The notes under the pieces: generated by a model
Seen by the model: the letters and a program-made list of their open reading frames with translations, nothing else
What the model was told of the DNA's origin: nothing
Database searches by the model: none
NCBI GenBank assembly: GCA_020049575.1
Contig: JAIFKM010000036.1
Span: 1 to 45,832 of the forward strand
Direction of reading: 5' to 3'
Length of the DNA: 45,832 nt
Origin: Desulfobulbaceae bacterium
Lineage (GTDB): Bacteria > Desulfobacterota > Desulfobulbia > Desulfobulbales > Desulfocapsaceae
Shown here: in pieces, positions 17,181 through 26,840 of the stretch
Layout: each line of letters begins with the position of its first letter
Numbering within the stretch: the first letter of the stretch is position 1
Made by a program: the position numbers and the translations under genes

Positions 17181-17984
17181 TCAGGTTTGCCGGGTCTCAT
17201 CCTCAAGATTTTCAACGATAACTCTTTTGCTAGTGGGATAAACAGCTGGCCCAAACTGGTTGTAAACGGCCACATCCGCCGCATCCCGTCCATATCCCAA
17301 CACCACATATCCTCCTCTTAGCTCAGTCTGGGTCGGATCGAAGGTATACCAACGACCAGCCACATAGGCCTCGAACCAGGCATGCATCTCCATGGGATAC
17401 AGCCCATGGAGATAGCCAACAACCATGCGGGCCGGGATACTCAAACTGCGACAAAGAGTGATGCCAAGATGGGCGAGATCACGGCAGACGCCCCACTGTC
17501 TGGAATTCACCTCACTCGCTGAAACCGGGGCTTCGCTGCCACTCAACGCAAAACGGATGTTTGCCCTTACCCACGCTTCAATTGCCGCCACCTGATCATA
17601 GCCCCAGAGCTGCCCTGCTGTGATTTCTGCGGCCATCTGGCCAAAATGTTCCGATTCACAGTACCTGCTGGGGAGCAGATAACAGAGTACGGAGGAAGGC
17701 AGATTCTGTACCTCGATAAATGGACCTGCAGGTGCTCTGACCGTACTGTCCGGGACAGTCACGATGGCCCTGGTATGGACGGAAAAACTGCCCTCAGGCG
17801 CCACCATGCGTTGACATAAATTCCCAAAACTATCAGTAAACTCTGAGGGATGAATACAAGGCGAGAGTGAATACTCTTCGCTGGATACCCACTGCTGAGC
17901 ACCACTCCGAGGTCGCAACATGAAAACAAAAGGTGTCGGCATCGTGATATCAAAAGTTAGATCACAACTCGTATGTAATTGCAT
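17181..17984 (-). CDS. Transglutaminase-like protein, first gene of amidoligase operon
   Basis: A 267-residue transglutaminase-like protein of the compact form that often heads ATP-grasp/alpha-E operons. The N-terminal beta domain (CDLTFDITMPTPFVFMLRPR) is followed by a catalytic part with Cys167 in RQWGVCRDLAHLGI, His201 in PMEMHAWFEAY and Asp216 in WYTFDPTQ. GYVVLGYGRDAADVA precedes the C-terminus. The triad is complete. It is cytoplasmic, since there is no signal peptide. It is the first gene of the six-gene set, with a 138-base gap to the ATP-grasp gene. No clear ribosome binding site or promoter could be defined upstream; the A/T-rich stretch 17995-18020 is a candidate promoter region. 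Confidence 0.9.
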   Translation of the reverse strand: MQLHTSCDLTFDITMPTPFVFMLRPRSGAQQWVSSEEYSLSPCIHPSEFTDSFGNLCQRMVAPEGSFSVHTRAIVTVPDSTVRAPAGPFIEVQNLPSSVLCYLLPSRYCESEHFGQMAAEITAGQLWGYDQVAAIEAWVRANIRFALSGSEAPVSASEVNSRQWGVCRDLAHLGITLCRSLSIPARMVVGYLHGLYPMEMHAWFEAYVAGRWYTFDPTQTELRGGYVVLGYGRDAADVAVYNQFGPAVYPTSKRVIVENLEDETRQT

Positions 17985-18122
17985 AAGATCAGGAAACTTA
18001 AATAATTTTTTTAAAATATGAACGTGTCGGCTGGGCGTGCCACTCCTTAAAACCGAGCAATATTCATGTTGCGAAATTCATGCCAATAAACAAAACAATG
18101 AAGCAACAGGAGGGCATCTCAA

Positions 18123-18333
18123 TTAAGCGTACTTTTCAAACTTTTGCCGCAGAACCTGGATGGCTTTGGTAGACCACCACGGTAATAAAGAGATGCCCTT
18201 CGGCGCGGTCTTCCTTTTGATAATAAACAGGCCGTAAGCCCAGTTCCAATTTCAGGCTGCGGAAGACCGCCTCCAGATCTGTGAGCATGGTATAGCTCTG
18301 CCACAGGATAGCTTCATCCCAGGTCAGACCGGT
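18123..18333 (-). pseudogene. IS4/IS1634-like transposase C-terminal remnant
   Basis: On the minus strand the sequence reads TGLTWDEAILWQSYTMLTDL, EAVFRSLKLELGLRPVYYQK and EDRAEGHLFITVVVYQ. A one-base frameshift near 18160 then leads into AIQVLRQKFEKYA and a stop. The LTDLEAVFRSLK..LGLRPVY..K..RAEGHLFITV block is the C-terminal catalytic end (DDE glutamate helix) of IS1634/IS4-type transposases. The rest of the element is missing and no terminal repeats are seen, so it is a scar, not an active element. Confidence 0.75.
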
Positions 18334-18765
18334 ATTTTTTCACTGATTGCCTCCGGAATCAGGTCGATGCAGTAGTTCAAGAGAAAGCCAATACCCTGAA
18401 TAAATACTATGGTACTACAAAACGTTTCCTAACAAATTGTCATGAAATCATTGGATTATTTAATGACAAATGGAGCCAAATGAAGTGCTTAGTTGTCAGG
18501 ATTGTTAAACTTGGACCAAAACACCACAGGCCATGGTCTTTCCTTTTTTGCAGAACTTTTTGCACACTAGCCCGAAGACTGCCAAAGAAAATCTTTCTGT
18601 TGAAAATCAAGTCGAAAAGTTGAGCCAAAATTTAAGGAAAAAAACGCAGGGTAGAATTGATATATTAAATCAAATTATTGTATACCTAAATACATCATTT
18701 ATTCTTTTGATGATATCACTTGATACGAAGGTTACTTACGCTGGTTATTTAAGGGCCTCAATTAT
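18334..18765. other. AT-rich spacer without recognisable gene
   Basis: This gap between the transposase scar and the diguanylate cyclase gene is AT-rich and lacks a credible coding frame; short open stretches on both strands have no ribosome binding site or recognisable motif. It presumably holds the promoter of the downstream sensor gene. Confidence 0.5.
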
Positions 18766-21735
18766 ATGCCGTGTTTGAGCAATATACGTATGCACAGGAC
18801 TATGTCGCCGGCAAATCTTCTGGTCTGTTTGTGTTGCATTTTAACAATGGTAACGGCCCTCTCGGTCCCCTCCGGGTGGACTTCTGGTCTGGAACCAAGG
18901 GGGATGACAAAGTCGCTGACCCAGTACAAGGTGGACATTTGGCAGACCGAGCAGGGGCTACCGATTGATCTGGTGCATGCACTGTTGCAAACCCGGGACG
19001 GCTACCTTTGGGTTGGAACGGCGAGAGGACTGGCCCGGTTCGATGGAAAGCGCTTTACCACCTTTGAGGAGTCTGAGGTGCCGGAGGTGGCTACTCTGTC
19101 AATTTTTGGCTTCATGGAAGACACAGAGCAGACCCTCTGGATTGGCCACAGCAAAGGTGCAGTAGTATATCGCAATGGCGTTTTTAAGACGGCATTCGCA
19201 AGCGAAGTGACGGCCGGACAGCGGGTCTACGCGTTCGCCCAAGCTCCCGACGGGTCGGTCTGGGCGGCTACCGAGAATGGTCTGGTGCACTGGGACAAGG
19301 GCGTCATCAAGCTGTATCAGCAGACCGATGGCCTGCCCACCAATCGCCTGCGATCGCTAACCTTTGATCGTGCTGGCGTGCTGTGGATCGCCACTTCTGG
19401 CGGCGGGTTGGTGTCCTTTGCGGCGGGTCGGTTCCAGGTTCTGAACCCGGCGAACGGATTCCCTCACTTGCAAGTACGCTCTGTCCTTGCCGACCCGGAC
19501 GGGAGTGTCTGGGCGGCCACTGCCGGAGGCGGTCTGGTCCATGTCAACCAGGGCCAGATCACAACCTATACCGTGGCAGACGGTCTTCCCACAGACCAAC
19601 TCACGTCTCTGACGCTCGACACCCAAGGCTCGCTGTGGATCGGCACCTGGGGGGCAGGCGTCAGCCGGATGCACGGGGGAAAGTTCAGCTCCATCTCTAC
19701 GGCAGGAGGGCTCACCGGAGACCAGATTTGGACAATCCTGAGTGATCGTGAGGGCAGTGTCTGGATCGGCACGTGGGTAGGTGGCCTGAACCGGATGAGC
19801 AATCGGAATTTCGAGGCTTTGGGTACTCCTGAGGGACTTTCCCACGACAACGTCCGAACCGTTCTCCATGCCCGCAACGGAGTGACCTGGGTGGCAACGG
19901 CGGGTGGCGGACTCAACCGCATTGAAGAGGGGCGCATCACCACTCTTACTCGCAAAGACGGCTTGCCGAGTGACGAAGTGTCCAGTCTGCTTGAGGATCG
20001 TGATGGTTCGTTGTGGGTCGGCAGCTACATCGGGGGAATCGCACGACTGCACCAGGGACAGATGCAAATCTTCGGTGTGGCTCAAGGACTCCCGACACCA
20101 GATATCCGCGTGATGTTCCAGGATAGCAAGGGAACAGTGTGGGCGGGCACCCAGTCGGGTCTCGCCAGGTTTAACGGACAAGGTTTCAGCGCCATACGCG
20201 ATGCGGGTGCACCGCAAGATGTCACATCCATCATTCTGGAAGATCACAGCGGCACACTGTGGTTTGGCACCTCGGGCCAGGGCTTGTTCCGTTATCGCGA
20301 CGGGGCTTTTTCGAAGCTGACCATAGCCGATGGTCTGGTGTCAAACTGGATCATGGCGCTCCATGAAGACGCCGACGACAACCTGTGGATCGGCACCAAT
20401 GGCGAGGGCATGAACCGCCTGCGCAACGGCCGACTGGTGAGCATCCGCCCGGACGACGGGTTGTGGGATGGCATCGTCCAAACCATCCTGGAGGACAGTA
20501 CCGGGCACTTCTGGATTACCTGTAACAGGGGCTTTTACCGGGTGGCGCGTGCTGACCTTATAGCTTTTACAGAGCAGCGGCTGGACAAGGTCAGTTCAAC
20601 GACGTTTGGTCAAGGCGATGCACTGCGCAGCACCCTGTTTGCCGGAGGTGTCAAGCCTGCTGGGGCCATTGACCGTTCAGGGAAGATCTGGCTGCCCTCC
20701 AATAAAGGACTGGTCATCGTTGATCCCTTGCACCTGCCCAGCACAAGCAAACCGCCGATGGCTCGTCTGGAGAGTGTGTTGATCAATGGCAAAAGCAGCC
20801 CCGCAGGCACCGAAGTGCTGCTGCCACCGGGCTCGGTGCCTTTGACCATCCGCTACACAGCGATGACGCTGCTCCATGCGGATCTCGTCCGGTTCCGCTA
20901 CCAGTTGGTCGGCATCACGCCGGAATGGGTTGACGCGGGTTCGAACCGGGAAATCTCTTTTCCTACCCTGCCCCATGGCAACTATCGTTTCCGGATCGCC
21001 GCATCCTTGAATGGCCAGCACTGGAGCGAGGCAGACGAAGGGCTGGTGATCTCCGTCCAGCCCCACTTTTATCAAACCCTGTGGTTTATGGTCATGGCAT
21101 TTCTCATGACCGTGGTGGCTGTGGCAGCCCTGTTCAAGCTGCGTACCCGCGGTCTTCGGGTTCGGCAAGCCGAGATGGCGCAGTTGGTAGCGCAACGGAC
21201 CGAAGAGTTACGGTTAGCCAATGAGAATCTCTCCCGACTGTCGTTCATGGATGCACTGACCGGGTTAGCCAACCGGCGCAGATTCAATGACGCACTGGAC
21301 GAGGAGTGGCGTCGTGCCTGCCGCAACCAGACCGACCTTGCCTTGGTGATGGCCGATATTGATAATTTCAAGCTCTACAACGATACTCTGGGCCACCAGG
21401 AAGGCGACCACTGTCTGGCTGCGGTTGCCGGTGTGTTCCTTCAGGCGTCGGGGAGGGCGGGCGATCTTGCCGCCCGTTATGGCGGCGAGGAGATAGTATT
21501 TCTGATGCCAGGGGCAGACCACGCCGCGGCCGTTACCATGGCCGAAAGGTTACGCGCCGCTTGTGAGGCGCTGGCAATAACTCATCCCACTTCACCTGTC
21601 AGCCCGGTGGTGACCATCAGCCTGGGAGTAGCGTCCTGCATTCCTTCAGTTAAATCATCTGCCGAATTCCTGGTGGCACAAGCCGATTCAGCTCTCTACC
21701 GGGCAAAGGCGGCGGGCCGCAACCGGGTGTGCTGA
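18766..21735 (+). CDS. Periplasmic two-component-propeller sensor / diguanylate cyclase
   Basis: A 989-residue membrane sensor that should make cyclic di-GMP. After an N-terminal signal or anchor (about 14-37) come about a dozen two-component-regulator propeller repeats (recurring DGSLWVGS, GTLWFGTSGQGLFRY, GLPTDQLTSL-type units) forming one or two seven-bladed beta-propellers in the periplasm. A Y_Y_Y domain follows (VPLTIRYTAMTLLHADLVRF.., about 690-760), then one membrane helix (FMVMAFLMTVVAVAALFKL), a short coil, and a GGDEF domain. The active site is GGEEI, with DPLT-like MDALTGLANRRRF. RAGD, five residues before GGEEI, is an intact RxxD feedback-inhibition site. The start is uncertain: ATGs at 18790 and 18802 are alternatives, and the last has AGGA nearby. 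Monocistronic. Confidence 0.9.
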   Translation: MPCLSNIRMHRTMSPANLLVCLCCILTMVTALSVPSGWTSGLEPRGMTKSLTQYKVDIWQTEQGLPIDLVHALLQTRDGYLWVGTARGLARFDGKRFTTFEESEVPEVATLSIFGFMEDTEQTLWIGHSKGAVVYRNGVFKTAFASEVTAGQRVYAFAQAPDGSVWAATENGLVHWDKGVIKLYQQTDGLPTNRLRSLTFDRAGVLWIATSGGGLVSFAAGRFQVLNPANGFPHLQVRSVLADPDGSVWAATAGGGLVHVNQGQITTYTVADGLPTDQLTSLTLDTQGSLWIGTWGAGVSRMHGGKFSSISTAGGLTGDQIWTILSDREGSVWIGTWVGGLNRMSNRNFEALGTPEGLSHDNVRTVLHARNGVTWVATAGGGLNRIEEGRITTLTRKDGLPSDEVSSLLEDRDGSLWVGSYIGGIARLHQGQMQIFGVAQGLPTPDIRVMFQDSKGTVWAGTQSGLARFNGQGFSAIRDAGAPQDVTSIILEDHSGTLWFGTSGQGLFRYRDGAFSKLTIADGLVSNWIMALHEDADDNLWIGTNGEGMNRLRNGRLVSIRPDDGLWDGIVQTILEDSTGHFWITCNRGFYRVARADLIAFTEQRLDKVSSTTFGQGDALRSTLFAGGVKPAGAIDRSGKIWLPSNKGLVIVDPLHLPSTSKPPMARLESVLINGKSSPAGTEVLLPPGSVPLTIRYTAMTLLHADLVRFRYQLVGITPEWVDAGSNREISFPTLPHGNYRFRIAASLNGQHWSEADEGLVISVQPHFYQTLWFMVMAFLMTVVAVAALFKLRTRGLRVRQAEMAQLVAQRTEELRLANENLSRLSFMDALTGLANRRRFNDALDEEWRRACRNQTDLALVMADIDNFKLYNDTLGHQEGDHCLAAVAGVFLQASGRAGDLAARYGGEEIVFLMPGADHAAAVTMAERLRAACEALAITHPTSPVSPVVTISLGVASCIPSVKSSAEFLVAQADSALYRAKAAGRNRVC

Positions 21736-22313
21736 TGGCTTCATCATAACAGTGGCTTAACTGCGTGTCCATTTTTTGGGGCAGGATCAAGCAAAGCATT
21801 TGCCTGACAAGACTCTTTAATCAGTTATGTATGGTATGTATAAGGATAGTTGATGATCTTTATATGACTCATAAGATAAACCTGCTTGTATTAACACGTC
21901 CAAATTTTTCTTTTCAAGATTTCCCTTCAACATGACGCTGTTTGGTCTTATTGTAAGGCGAGTACGTTTTCAATCGCCGTTTCACCTGTCGCGAAAATAG
22001 GGGCAACTAGGTGCTGAGACACTATTTTTTTCCTGTTGCCTTGTGATGGCAAAGAGTAGTTATATACTGCCCAAGTGGATGAGTTCTTTTCCGCCCGCTC
22101 TCAATGAAACAATGGGAATGATGGAATCGGCAATTCCCGCCCATTACAAGGAGGATGTTGCTGTTTTTGGGAGATATATGAAACTGTCAATCATTCCTCG
22201 ATTGAAGCCTTTCCCTTCCAGTACCAGTTCCCGAATGCATCATAATGGTCGAAAAAGGTCATTGCCGGGTGAGGTAGAAAATATAACCGGGTTTTTCCAA
22301 GGATACATTTTAG
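21736..22313 (+). other. Intergenic region upstream of RND efflux operon
   Basis: About 580 bases with no recognised gene. An open frame from 22043 that runs into the adaptor gene has no family resemblance and overlaps it by 100 bases, so it is not accepted. The region likely contains the efflux-operon promoter; no repressor gene lies next to it. Confidence 0.4.
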
Positions 22314-23444
22314 ATGAAGAAAGCTATTTTTCTCAGCATTTCAGGAGTTTTAATCGTCGTTGGCGTCTTGGCCGGCATCAAGTTCCTGCAGATAAGAGCG
22401 ATGATCGATCAAGGTAAGCAATTTGTTCCCCCACCGGAAGTCGTGACCGCCGCGCAGGTTACTGCCAGTTCCTGGGAGACGCTGCTCACCTCGGTCGGTT
22501 CTCTTGAAGCGGTGCAGGGAGTGACGATCACCAGCGAGATCACCGGCAAGGTGGCGGAGATCGCCTTTACCGCCGGCGATCAGGTCAATACCGGCAACCT
22601 GCTGGTCCAACAGGATATTGCTGTTGAACAGGCACAGCTCCGTGCTGCCGAGTCTGAAGCTGAACTGGCCCGTCTCGAGTATAACCGTGAAAACAAGCTG
22701 ATTGGCAAGAGCATCATCCCCCAGGCCGACCTCGACAGAGCCCAGGCCAAACTCACCCAGGCCAAAGCCCAGGCAGACAACATCCGGGCGGTAATAGGAC
22801 GAAAAACCATTCGTGCCCCCTTTGCCGGCCGCCTGGGAATCCGGCAGATAAACCTCGGCCAGGTGATCAACGACGGTCAGCCTATTGTCACCCTGCAGGC
22901 GCTCGATCCCATCTATGTCAACTTTTTTCTACCGCAGCAGGATCTGGCCAGGATCAGCACCGGGCTTCCGGTGCGGGTGACGACCGATGCCCTGCCTGAT
23001 CAGATTTTCACCTGCGCCATTACCGCCATCAGCCCAGAGGTCGAGGCCGCCACCCGTAACGTCCGAGTGCAGGCGACGCTGGCCAATCCGGAAGAGAAGC
23101 TGCGTGGCGGAATGTATGTCAACGTAGCGGTTGTCCTGCCAGCTCAAAAAGAGGTGCAGACCATTCCTGCCACCGCCGTGCTCTATGCGCCATACAGCGA
23201 CTCAGTCTTTGTTATCGAAGACAAGAAAGCGGAAAATGGTTCGCCAGCGGGACAGGTGGTTCGCCAGCAGTTCGTCAGGCTTGGCGAAAAGCGCGGTGAT
23301 TTCGTGGCTGTGCTCTCCGGCTTGGAAGGCAGGGAAACAGTAGTCAGTACCGGGGCCTTCAAGCTTCGCAACGGCCAGGAGGTCAAGATCGACAACACCA
23401 TTGCTCCAGAGTTTAAGCTGGCCCCGAAACCTGACGAGAATTGA
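22314..23444 (+). CDS. RND efflux periplasmic adaptor (HlyD/AcrA family)
   Basis: A 376-residue membrane-fusion protein linking an inner-membrane RND pump to an outer-membrane channel. Residues 4-24 are an uncleaved membrane anchor; no lipobox is present, unlike AcrA. The first lipoyl half is SVGSLEAVQGVTITSEITGK; a helical hairpin of about 60 residues (IAVEQAQLRAAESEAELARL..KLTQAKAQADN) follows, then the second lipoyl half with TIRAPFAGRLGIRQINLGQ. The beta-barrel (DPIYVNFFLPQQDL) and membrane-proximal domain (PATAVLYAPYSDSVFVI) complete it. The hairpin is of the short MexH/MdtA-like type. AAGGA ten bases upstream supports this ATG. The pump gene starts two bases after the stop. Confidence 0.92.
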   Translation: MKKAIFLSISGVLIVVGVLAGIKFLQIRAMIDQGKQFVPPPEVVTAAQVTASSWETLLTSVGSLEAVQGVTITSEITGKVAEIAFTAGDQVNTGNLLVQQDIAVEQAQLRAAESEAELARLEYNRENKLIGKSIIPQADLDRAQAKLTQAKAQADNIRAVIGRKTIRAPFAGRLGIRQINLGQVINDGQPIVTLQALDPIYVNFFLPQQDLARISTGLPVRVTTDALPDQIFTCAITAISPEVEAATRNVRVQATLANPEEKLRGGMYVNVAVVLPAQKEVQTIPATAVLYAPYSDSVFVIEDKKAENGSPAGQVVRQQFVRLGEKRGDFVAVLSGLEGRETVVSTGAFKLRNGQEVKIDNTIAPEFKLAPKPDEN

Positions 23445-23446
23445 AT

Positions 23447-26400
23447 ATGAAATTCACCGATATTTTCATCCGCCGTCCGGTCCTGGCTCTGGTCATCAGT
23501 TTCCTGATCATCATCGCCGGCCTGCAGGCCATAGGTTCTCTCAACGTCCGCCAGTTCCCGCGCAGCGATAATGCGGTTGTCACCGTCACGACCGCCTACG
23601 TGGGCGCCAGCGCTCAACTGGTGCGGGGCTTTATCACGACTCCGATGGAACGGGTTATCTCCGCAGCCGACGGCATCGAGTATCTGGAATCCGAGTCTAA
23701 ACAGGGGCTTTCCACTATCCAGGCGCGACTGAAAATCAATTACGACCCGATCAAGGCCCTTTCGGAAATCAGCTCGAAGGTCGATCAGGTGCGCGGCGAC
23801 CTGCCGCCGGAAGCCGAGGTGCCGATCATCAACGTCGAATCGGCCGACAGCCAGTTTGCCTCTGCCTATCTCAGTTTCACGTCCGATATTCTCAAGCAGA
23901 ACGAAATCACCGATTATCTGGTACGGGTGGTCCAGCCGCGGCTCTCCGCCCTCGAGGGTGTGCAGCGGGCGGATATTCTTGGGGCACGGACTTTTGCCAT
24001 GCGCATCTGGCTCAAGCCAGATCGGATGGCCGCCTTCAACATCAGCCCGGTGCTGGTGCGTGAGGCCCTTGCCGCCAATAATTTTCTGGCTGCGGTGGGC
24101 AGCACCAAGGGATCGTTGATTCAGGTCAATCTGACCGCCAACACCGATCTGCAATCGGTTGAAGAGTTCAGAAAACTGGTGATCCTGGAAAAAGACGGGG
24201 CTGTCATACGCTTGGATGATATAGCCAACGTGGTCCTGGGTGCCGAGAATTATGAGGCAGAGGTGCGGTTTTCCGGGAAGACGGCGGTATTCATGGGCAT
24301 CTGGCCCCTGCCGAATGCCAACTCTCTGGATGTCATCAAGCGGGTGCGGGTTGAGATGGATGCCATCGATGCGCAACTCCCCGAGGGGCTTACCGGCCGG
24401 ATCGCGTACGATGGAACCGCCTATATCGATAACGCCATCAAGGAGGTGATCAAGACCCTCAGCGAAACGCTGCTGATCGTTATCATCATTATCTTCCTGT
24501 TCCTCGGATCGATGAGGGCGGCGATCATTCCGGTCGTGGTGATTCCCCTGTCACTGATCGGCGCGGTGTTCCTCATGCAGGTGTTTGGCTTTACCATCAA
24601 TCTGCTCACCCTGCTGGCCGTGGTGCTCTCGGTGGGTCTGGTGGTTGACGATGCCATCGTGGTCGTGGAGAATGTCGAGCGCCATCTCGGTGAAGGGCAA
24701 TCGCCCATGCAGGCCGCCATCCTCGGCGCCAGGGAACTCGTGAGCCCGCTGATCTCCATGACCATCACCCTGGCAGCCGTCTATGCGCCGATCGGTCTGC
24801 AGGGTGGACTGACCGGATCGCTGTTTCGGGAATTTGCCTTCACCTTGGCCGGTGCGGTGGTCATTTCGGGCATCGTTGCCATGACCCTCTCACCAATGAT
24901 GGCCTCCCGACTGCTGAAATCCGGCATGACAGAACGAGGCTTTGCCGGAAAAATCGAAAGGGATTTCAAGAAAATACGAAGCCTCTACGGCAGGATGCTT
25001 AACGCAACCCTCAACGCCCGGCCGGCGGTCTATCTGGTCTGGCTGCTGATTACCCTCTGCACCGTGCCCATGTTTACCATGTCGGCAAAAGAGTTGGCGC
25101 CGGCCGAGGACCAGGGCGTGATTTTCGGCATCCTCGACGCCGCAGCCAACTCGACCCTGGATCAGACCAGCAAGTATGCCAACGCCGTCAACGACGTCTT
25201 TCTCAGCGTGGAGGAAACGGAATTTGTCTTTCAGGTATCTTTTCCATCCTCCGGTTTTAGCGGCATGGTGGTCAAACCCTGGAATGAACGGGAGCGCAGC
25301 ATTTTCCAGATCATGCCGGAGGTGCAGCAGAAACTCCATGGCATCACTGGGATCAGCATGTTCCCGGTTACGCCTCCTGCTCTGCCGGGTGGCGGGCAGT
25401 TCCCTGTGGAGTTCGTGCTGGCCTCCACCGCCGAGCCGGAACAAATTCTCAGCTTCGCCAAGCAGATCCAGTTTGCCGCGATGAAAAGCGGCATGTTTGC
25501 CTTCCCGCCACTGATAGATGTCAAGATCGATCAGCCTCAGTCCGAACTGGTCATTGACCGGGACAAGGTCGCCGATCTCGGACTCAATCTGCAGCAGGTG
25601 GGGGCTGACCTCGCTTCCATGGTGGGCGGCAATTATGTCAACCGCTTCAACATAGGTGGCCGCAGCTACAAGGTCATTCCGCAGATCCAGCGGATGGACC
25701 GGCTCAATCCCGACCAGCTGCGCAACATCTATGTCACCGGCGGCAGAGGCCAACTGGTGCCGCTCAGCACCATTGCCACGATCAAGGACAGTACCGTGCC
25801 GCGTTCGCTCAACCGATTTCAGCAGCTCAATGCGGTGAAGATCAGCGGGGTGGCGGTGCGCCCGCTGGATGAGGCCCTGCGCTTTCTCGAAGGCGAGGCG
25901 GCGAAGATTCTTCCAAAAGGATATGTTCTTGACTATACGGGAGAATCGCGCCAGCTGCGCACGGAGGGCAATGCCTTTGTCCAGGCCTTCGGTCTGGCGG
26001 TGATCCTCATCTTCCTGGTGTTGGCTGCCCAGTTCAACAGCTTTCGCGATCCCTTCGTCATTCTCGCCGGCTCGGTGCCGCTTGCGATGTTTGGCGCGAT
26101 GATCTTCACTTTCCTGAAAATACCCGATCCCAATGTGCCTTTTTGGACCAACGGCTGGACCACCACCATGAACATCTATTCGCAGGTGGGTCTTGTCACC
26201 CTGGTGGGGCTGGTTGCAAAGAATGGCATACTTATTGTCGAGTTTGCCAACACCCTGCAGAGACAGGGACTGGCCAAGCGAGAGGCGGTATACCAGGCTG
26301 CGATTACCAGGCTGCGGCCAGTCATGATGACCACCGGCGCAACGATCGCCGGCCATTTCCCTCTTACCCTGGTTACCGGAGCTGGAGCGGCGGCCCGGAA

Positions 26401-26569
26401 CTCCATCGGCCTGGTACTCGTCGGCGGCATGGCCATCGGCACCCTGTTTACCCTGTTTGTAATCCCGTCCATCTATATGCTGATTGCCAAAAATCATGCT
26501 CTGGACCGGACAACTGAGGAAGACTCTGCACCATTGCCAACAGCCGGCCGGTCTGAACCGACTATCTGA
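23447..26569 (+). CDS. RND multidrug efflux permease (HAE1 family)
   Basis: A 1040-residue inner-membrane proton antiporter of the AcrB/MexF type. The N-terminus FTDIFIRRPVLALVISFLII is standard. Twelve membrane helices are arranged as one plus five, twice, around two large periplasmic loops. The proton-relay pair is Asp401-Asp402 in VGLVVDDAIVVVENVERHL; the matching second-half helix (GLVAKNGILIVEFAN) supplies the conserved lysine. ATG at 23447 is taken as the start, since the TTG two codons earlier lies across the adaptor stop codon. Adaptor and pump are translationally close; no outer-membrane TolC-type gene follows, so a channel must come from elsewhere. A terminator lies at 26841. Confidence 0.94.
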   Translation: MKFTDIFIRRPVLALVISFLIIIAGLQAIGSLNVRQFPRSDNAVVTVTTAYVGASAQLVRGFITTPMERVISAADGIEYLESESKQGLSTIQARLKINYDPIKALSEISSKVDQVRGDLPPEAEVPIINVESADSQFASAYLSFTSDILKQNEITDYLVRVVQPRLSALEGVQRADILGARTFAMRIWLKPDRMAAFNISPVLVREALAANNFLAAVGSTKGSLIQVNLTANTDLQSVEEFRKLVILEKDGAVIRLDDIANVVLGAENYEAEVRFSGKTAVFMGIWPLPNANSLDVIKRVRVEMDAIDAQLPEGLTGRIAYDGTAYIDNAIKEVIKTLSETLLIVIIIIFLFLGSMRAAIIPVVVIPLSLIGAVFLMQVFGFTINLLTLLAVVLSVGLVVDDAIVVVENVERHLGEGQSPMQAAILGARELVSPLISMTITLAAVYAPIGLQGGLTGSLFREFAFTLAGAVVISGIVAMTLSPMMASRLLKSGMTERGFAGKIERDFKKIRSLYGRMLNATLNARPAVYLVWLLITLCTVPMFTMSAKELAPAEDQGVIFGILDAAANSTLDQTSKYANAVNDVFLSVEETEFVFQVSFPSSGFSGMVVKPWNERERSIFQIMPEVQQKLHGITGISMFPVTPPALPGGGQFPVEFVLASTAEPEQILSFAKQIQFAAMKSGMFAFPPLIDVKIDQPQSELVIDRDKVADLGLNLQQVGADLASMVGGNYVNRFNIGGRSYKVIPQIQRMDRLNPDQLRNIYVTGGRGQLVPLSTIATIKDSTVPRSLNRFQQLNAVKISGVAVRPLDEALRFLEGEAAKILPKGYVLDYTGESRQLRTEGNAFVQAFGLAVILIFLVLAAQFNSFRDPFVILAGSVPLAMFGAMIFTFLKIPDPNVPFWTNGWTTTMNIYSQVGLVTLVGLVAKNGILIVEFANTLQRQGLAKREAVYQAAITRLRPVMMTTGATIAGHFPLTLVTGAGAAARNSIGLVLVGGMAIGTLFTLFVIPSIYMLIAKNHALDRTTEEDSAPLPTAGRSEPTI

Positions 26570-26583
26570 ACCTGCGGAATAGA

Positions 26584-26770
26584 GTATGACGCTTCGCTAT
26601 TTTCCAAGATTCTGTTACTGCCGCTCAGCAGCCTGCTGCTCTTGCTGCTGGTGGCCTAGCTGTGCCGCAAGCGGATGCCGAAGCGTGCGACCGAAAGTTT
26701 TCTGGGCGTTGTTTTCTGGTTGTTGCTGATCAAGGCATTGAGGCCGATTTCTATCAACGAATATTGATCT
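26584..26770 (+). pseudogene. Possible N-terminal remnant of a YdcF/ElyC-like (DUF218) membrane protein
   Basis: In one frame the DNA reads ASLFSKILLLPLSSLLLLLL VA then a stop, followed in the same frame by LCRKRMPKRATESFLGVVFW and LLLIKALRPISINEY and another stop. Two hydrophobic helices separated by a basic loop resemble the N-terminus of DUF218 proteins such as ElyC. No catalytic DUF218 domain follows. It lies between the pump gene and its terminator, and may be a cargo gene lost from the operon. The family assignment is tentative. Confidence 0.3.
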
Positions 26771-26840
26771 GCAAACGCCGTGATTGTATGGCGCGGGAAA
26801 ATGTCGCCACAGGGCGCTAGATTGAAACACCATGATATCA

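Noticed and set aside
22043-22417. 124-codon plus-strand ORF before the RND adaptor
   Set aside because: Overlaps the adaptor by about 100 bases, and its sequence has no coding character.
23183-24376. 397-codon minus-strand open frame
   Set aside because: Overlaps both RND genes antisense; no motif or ribosome binding site.
24890-26497. 535-codon minus-strand open frame
   Set aside because: Antisense to the RND permease; His/Gly/Asp-rich composition is typical of a shadow frame.
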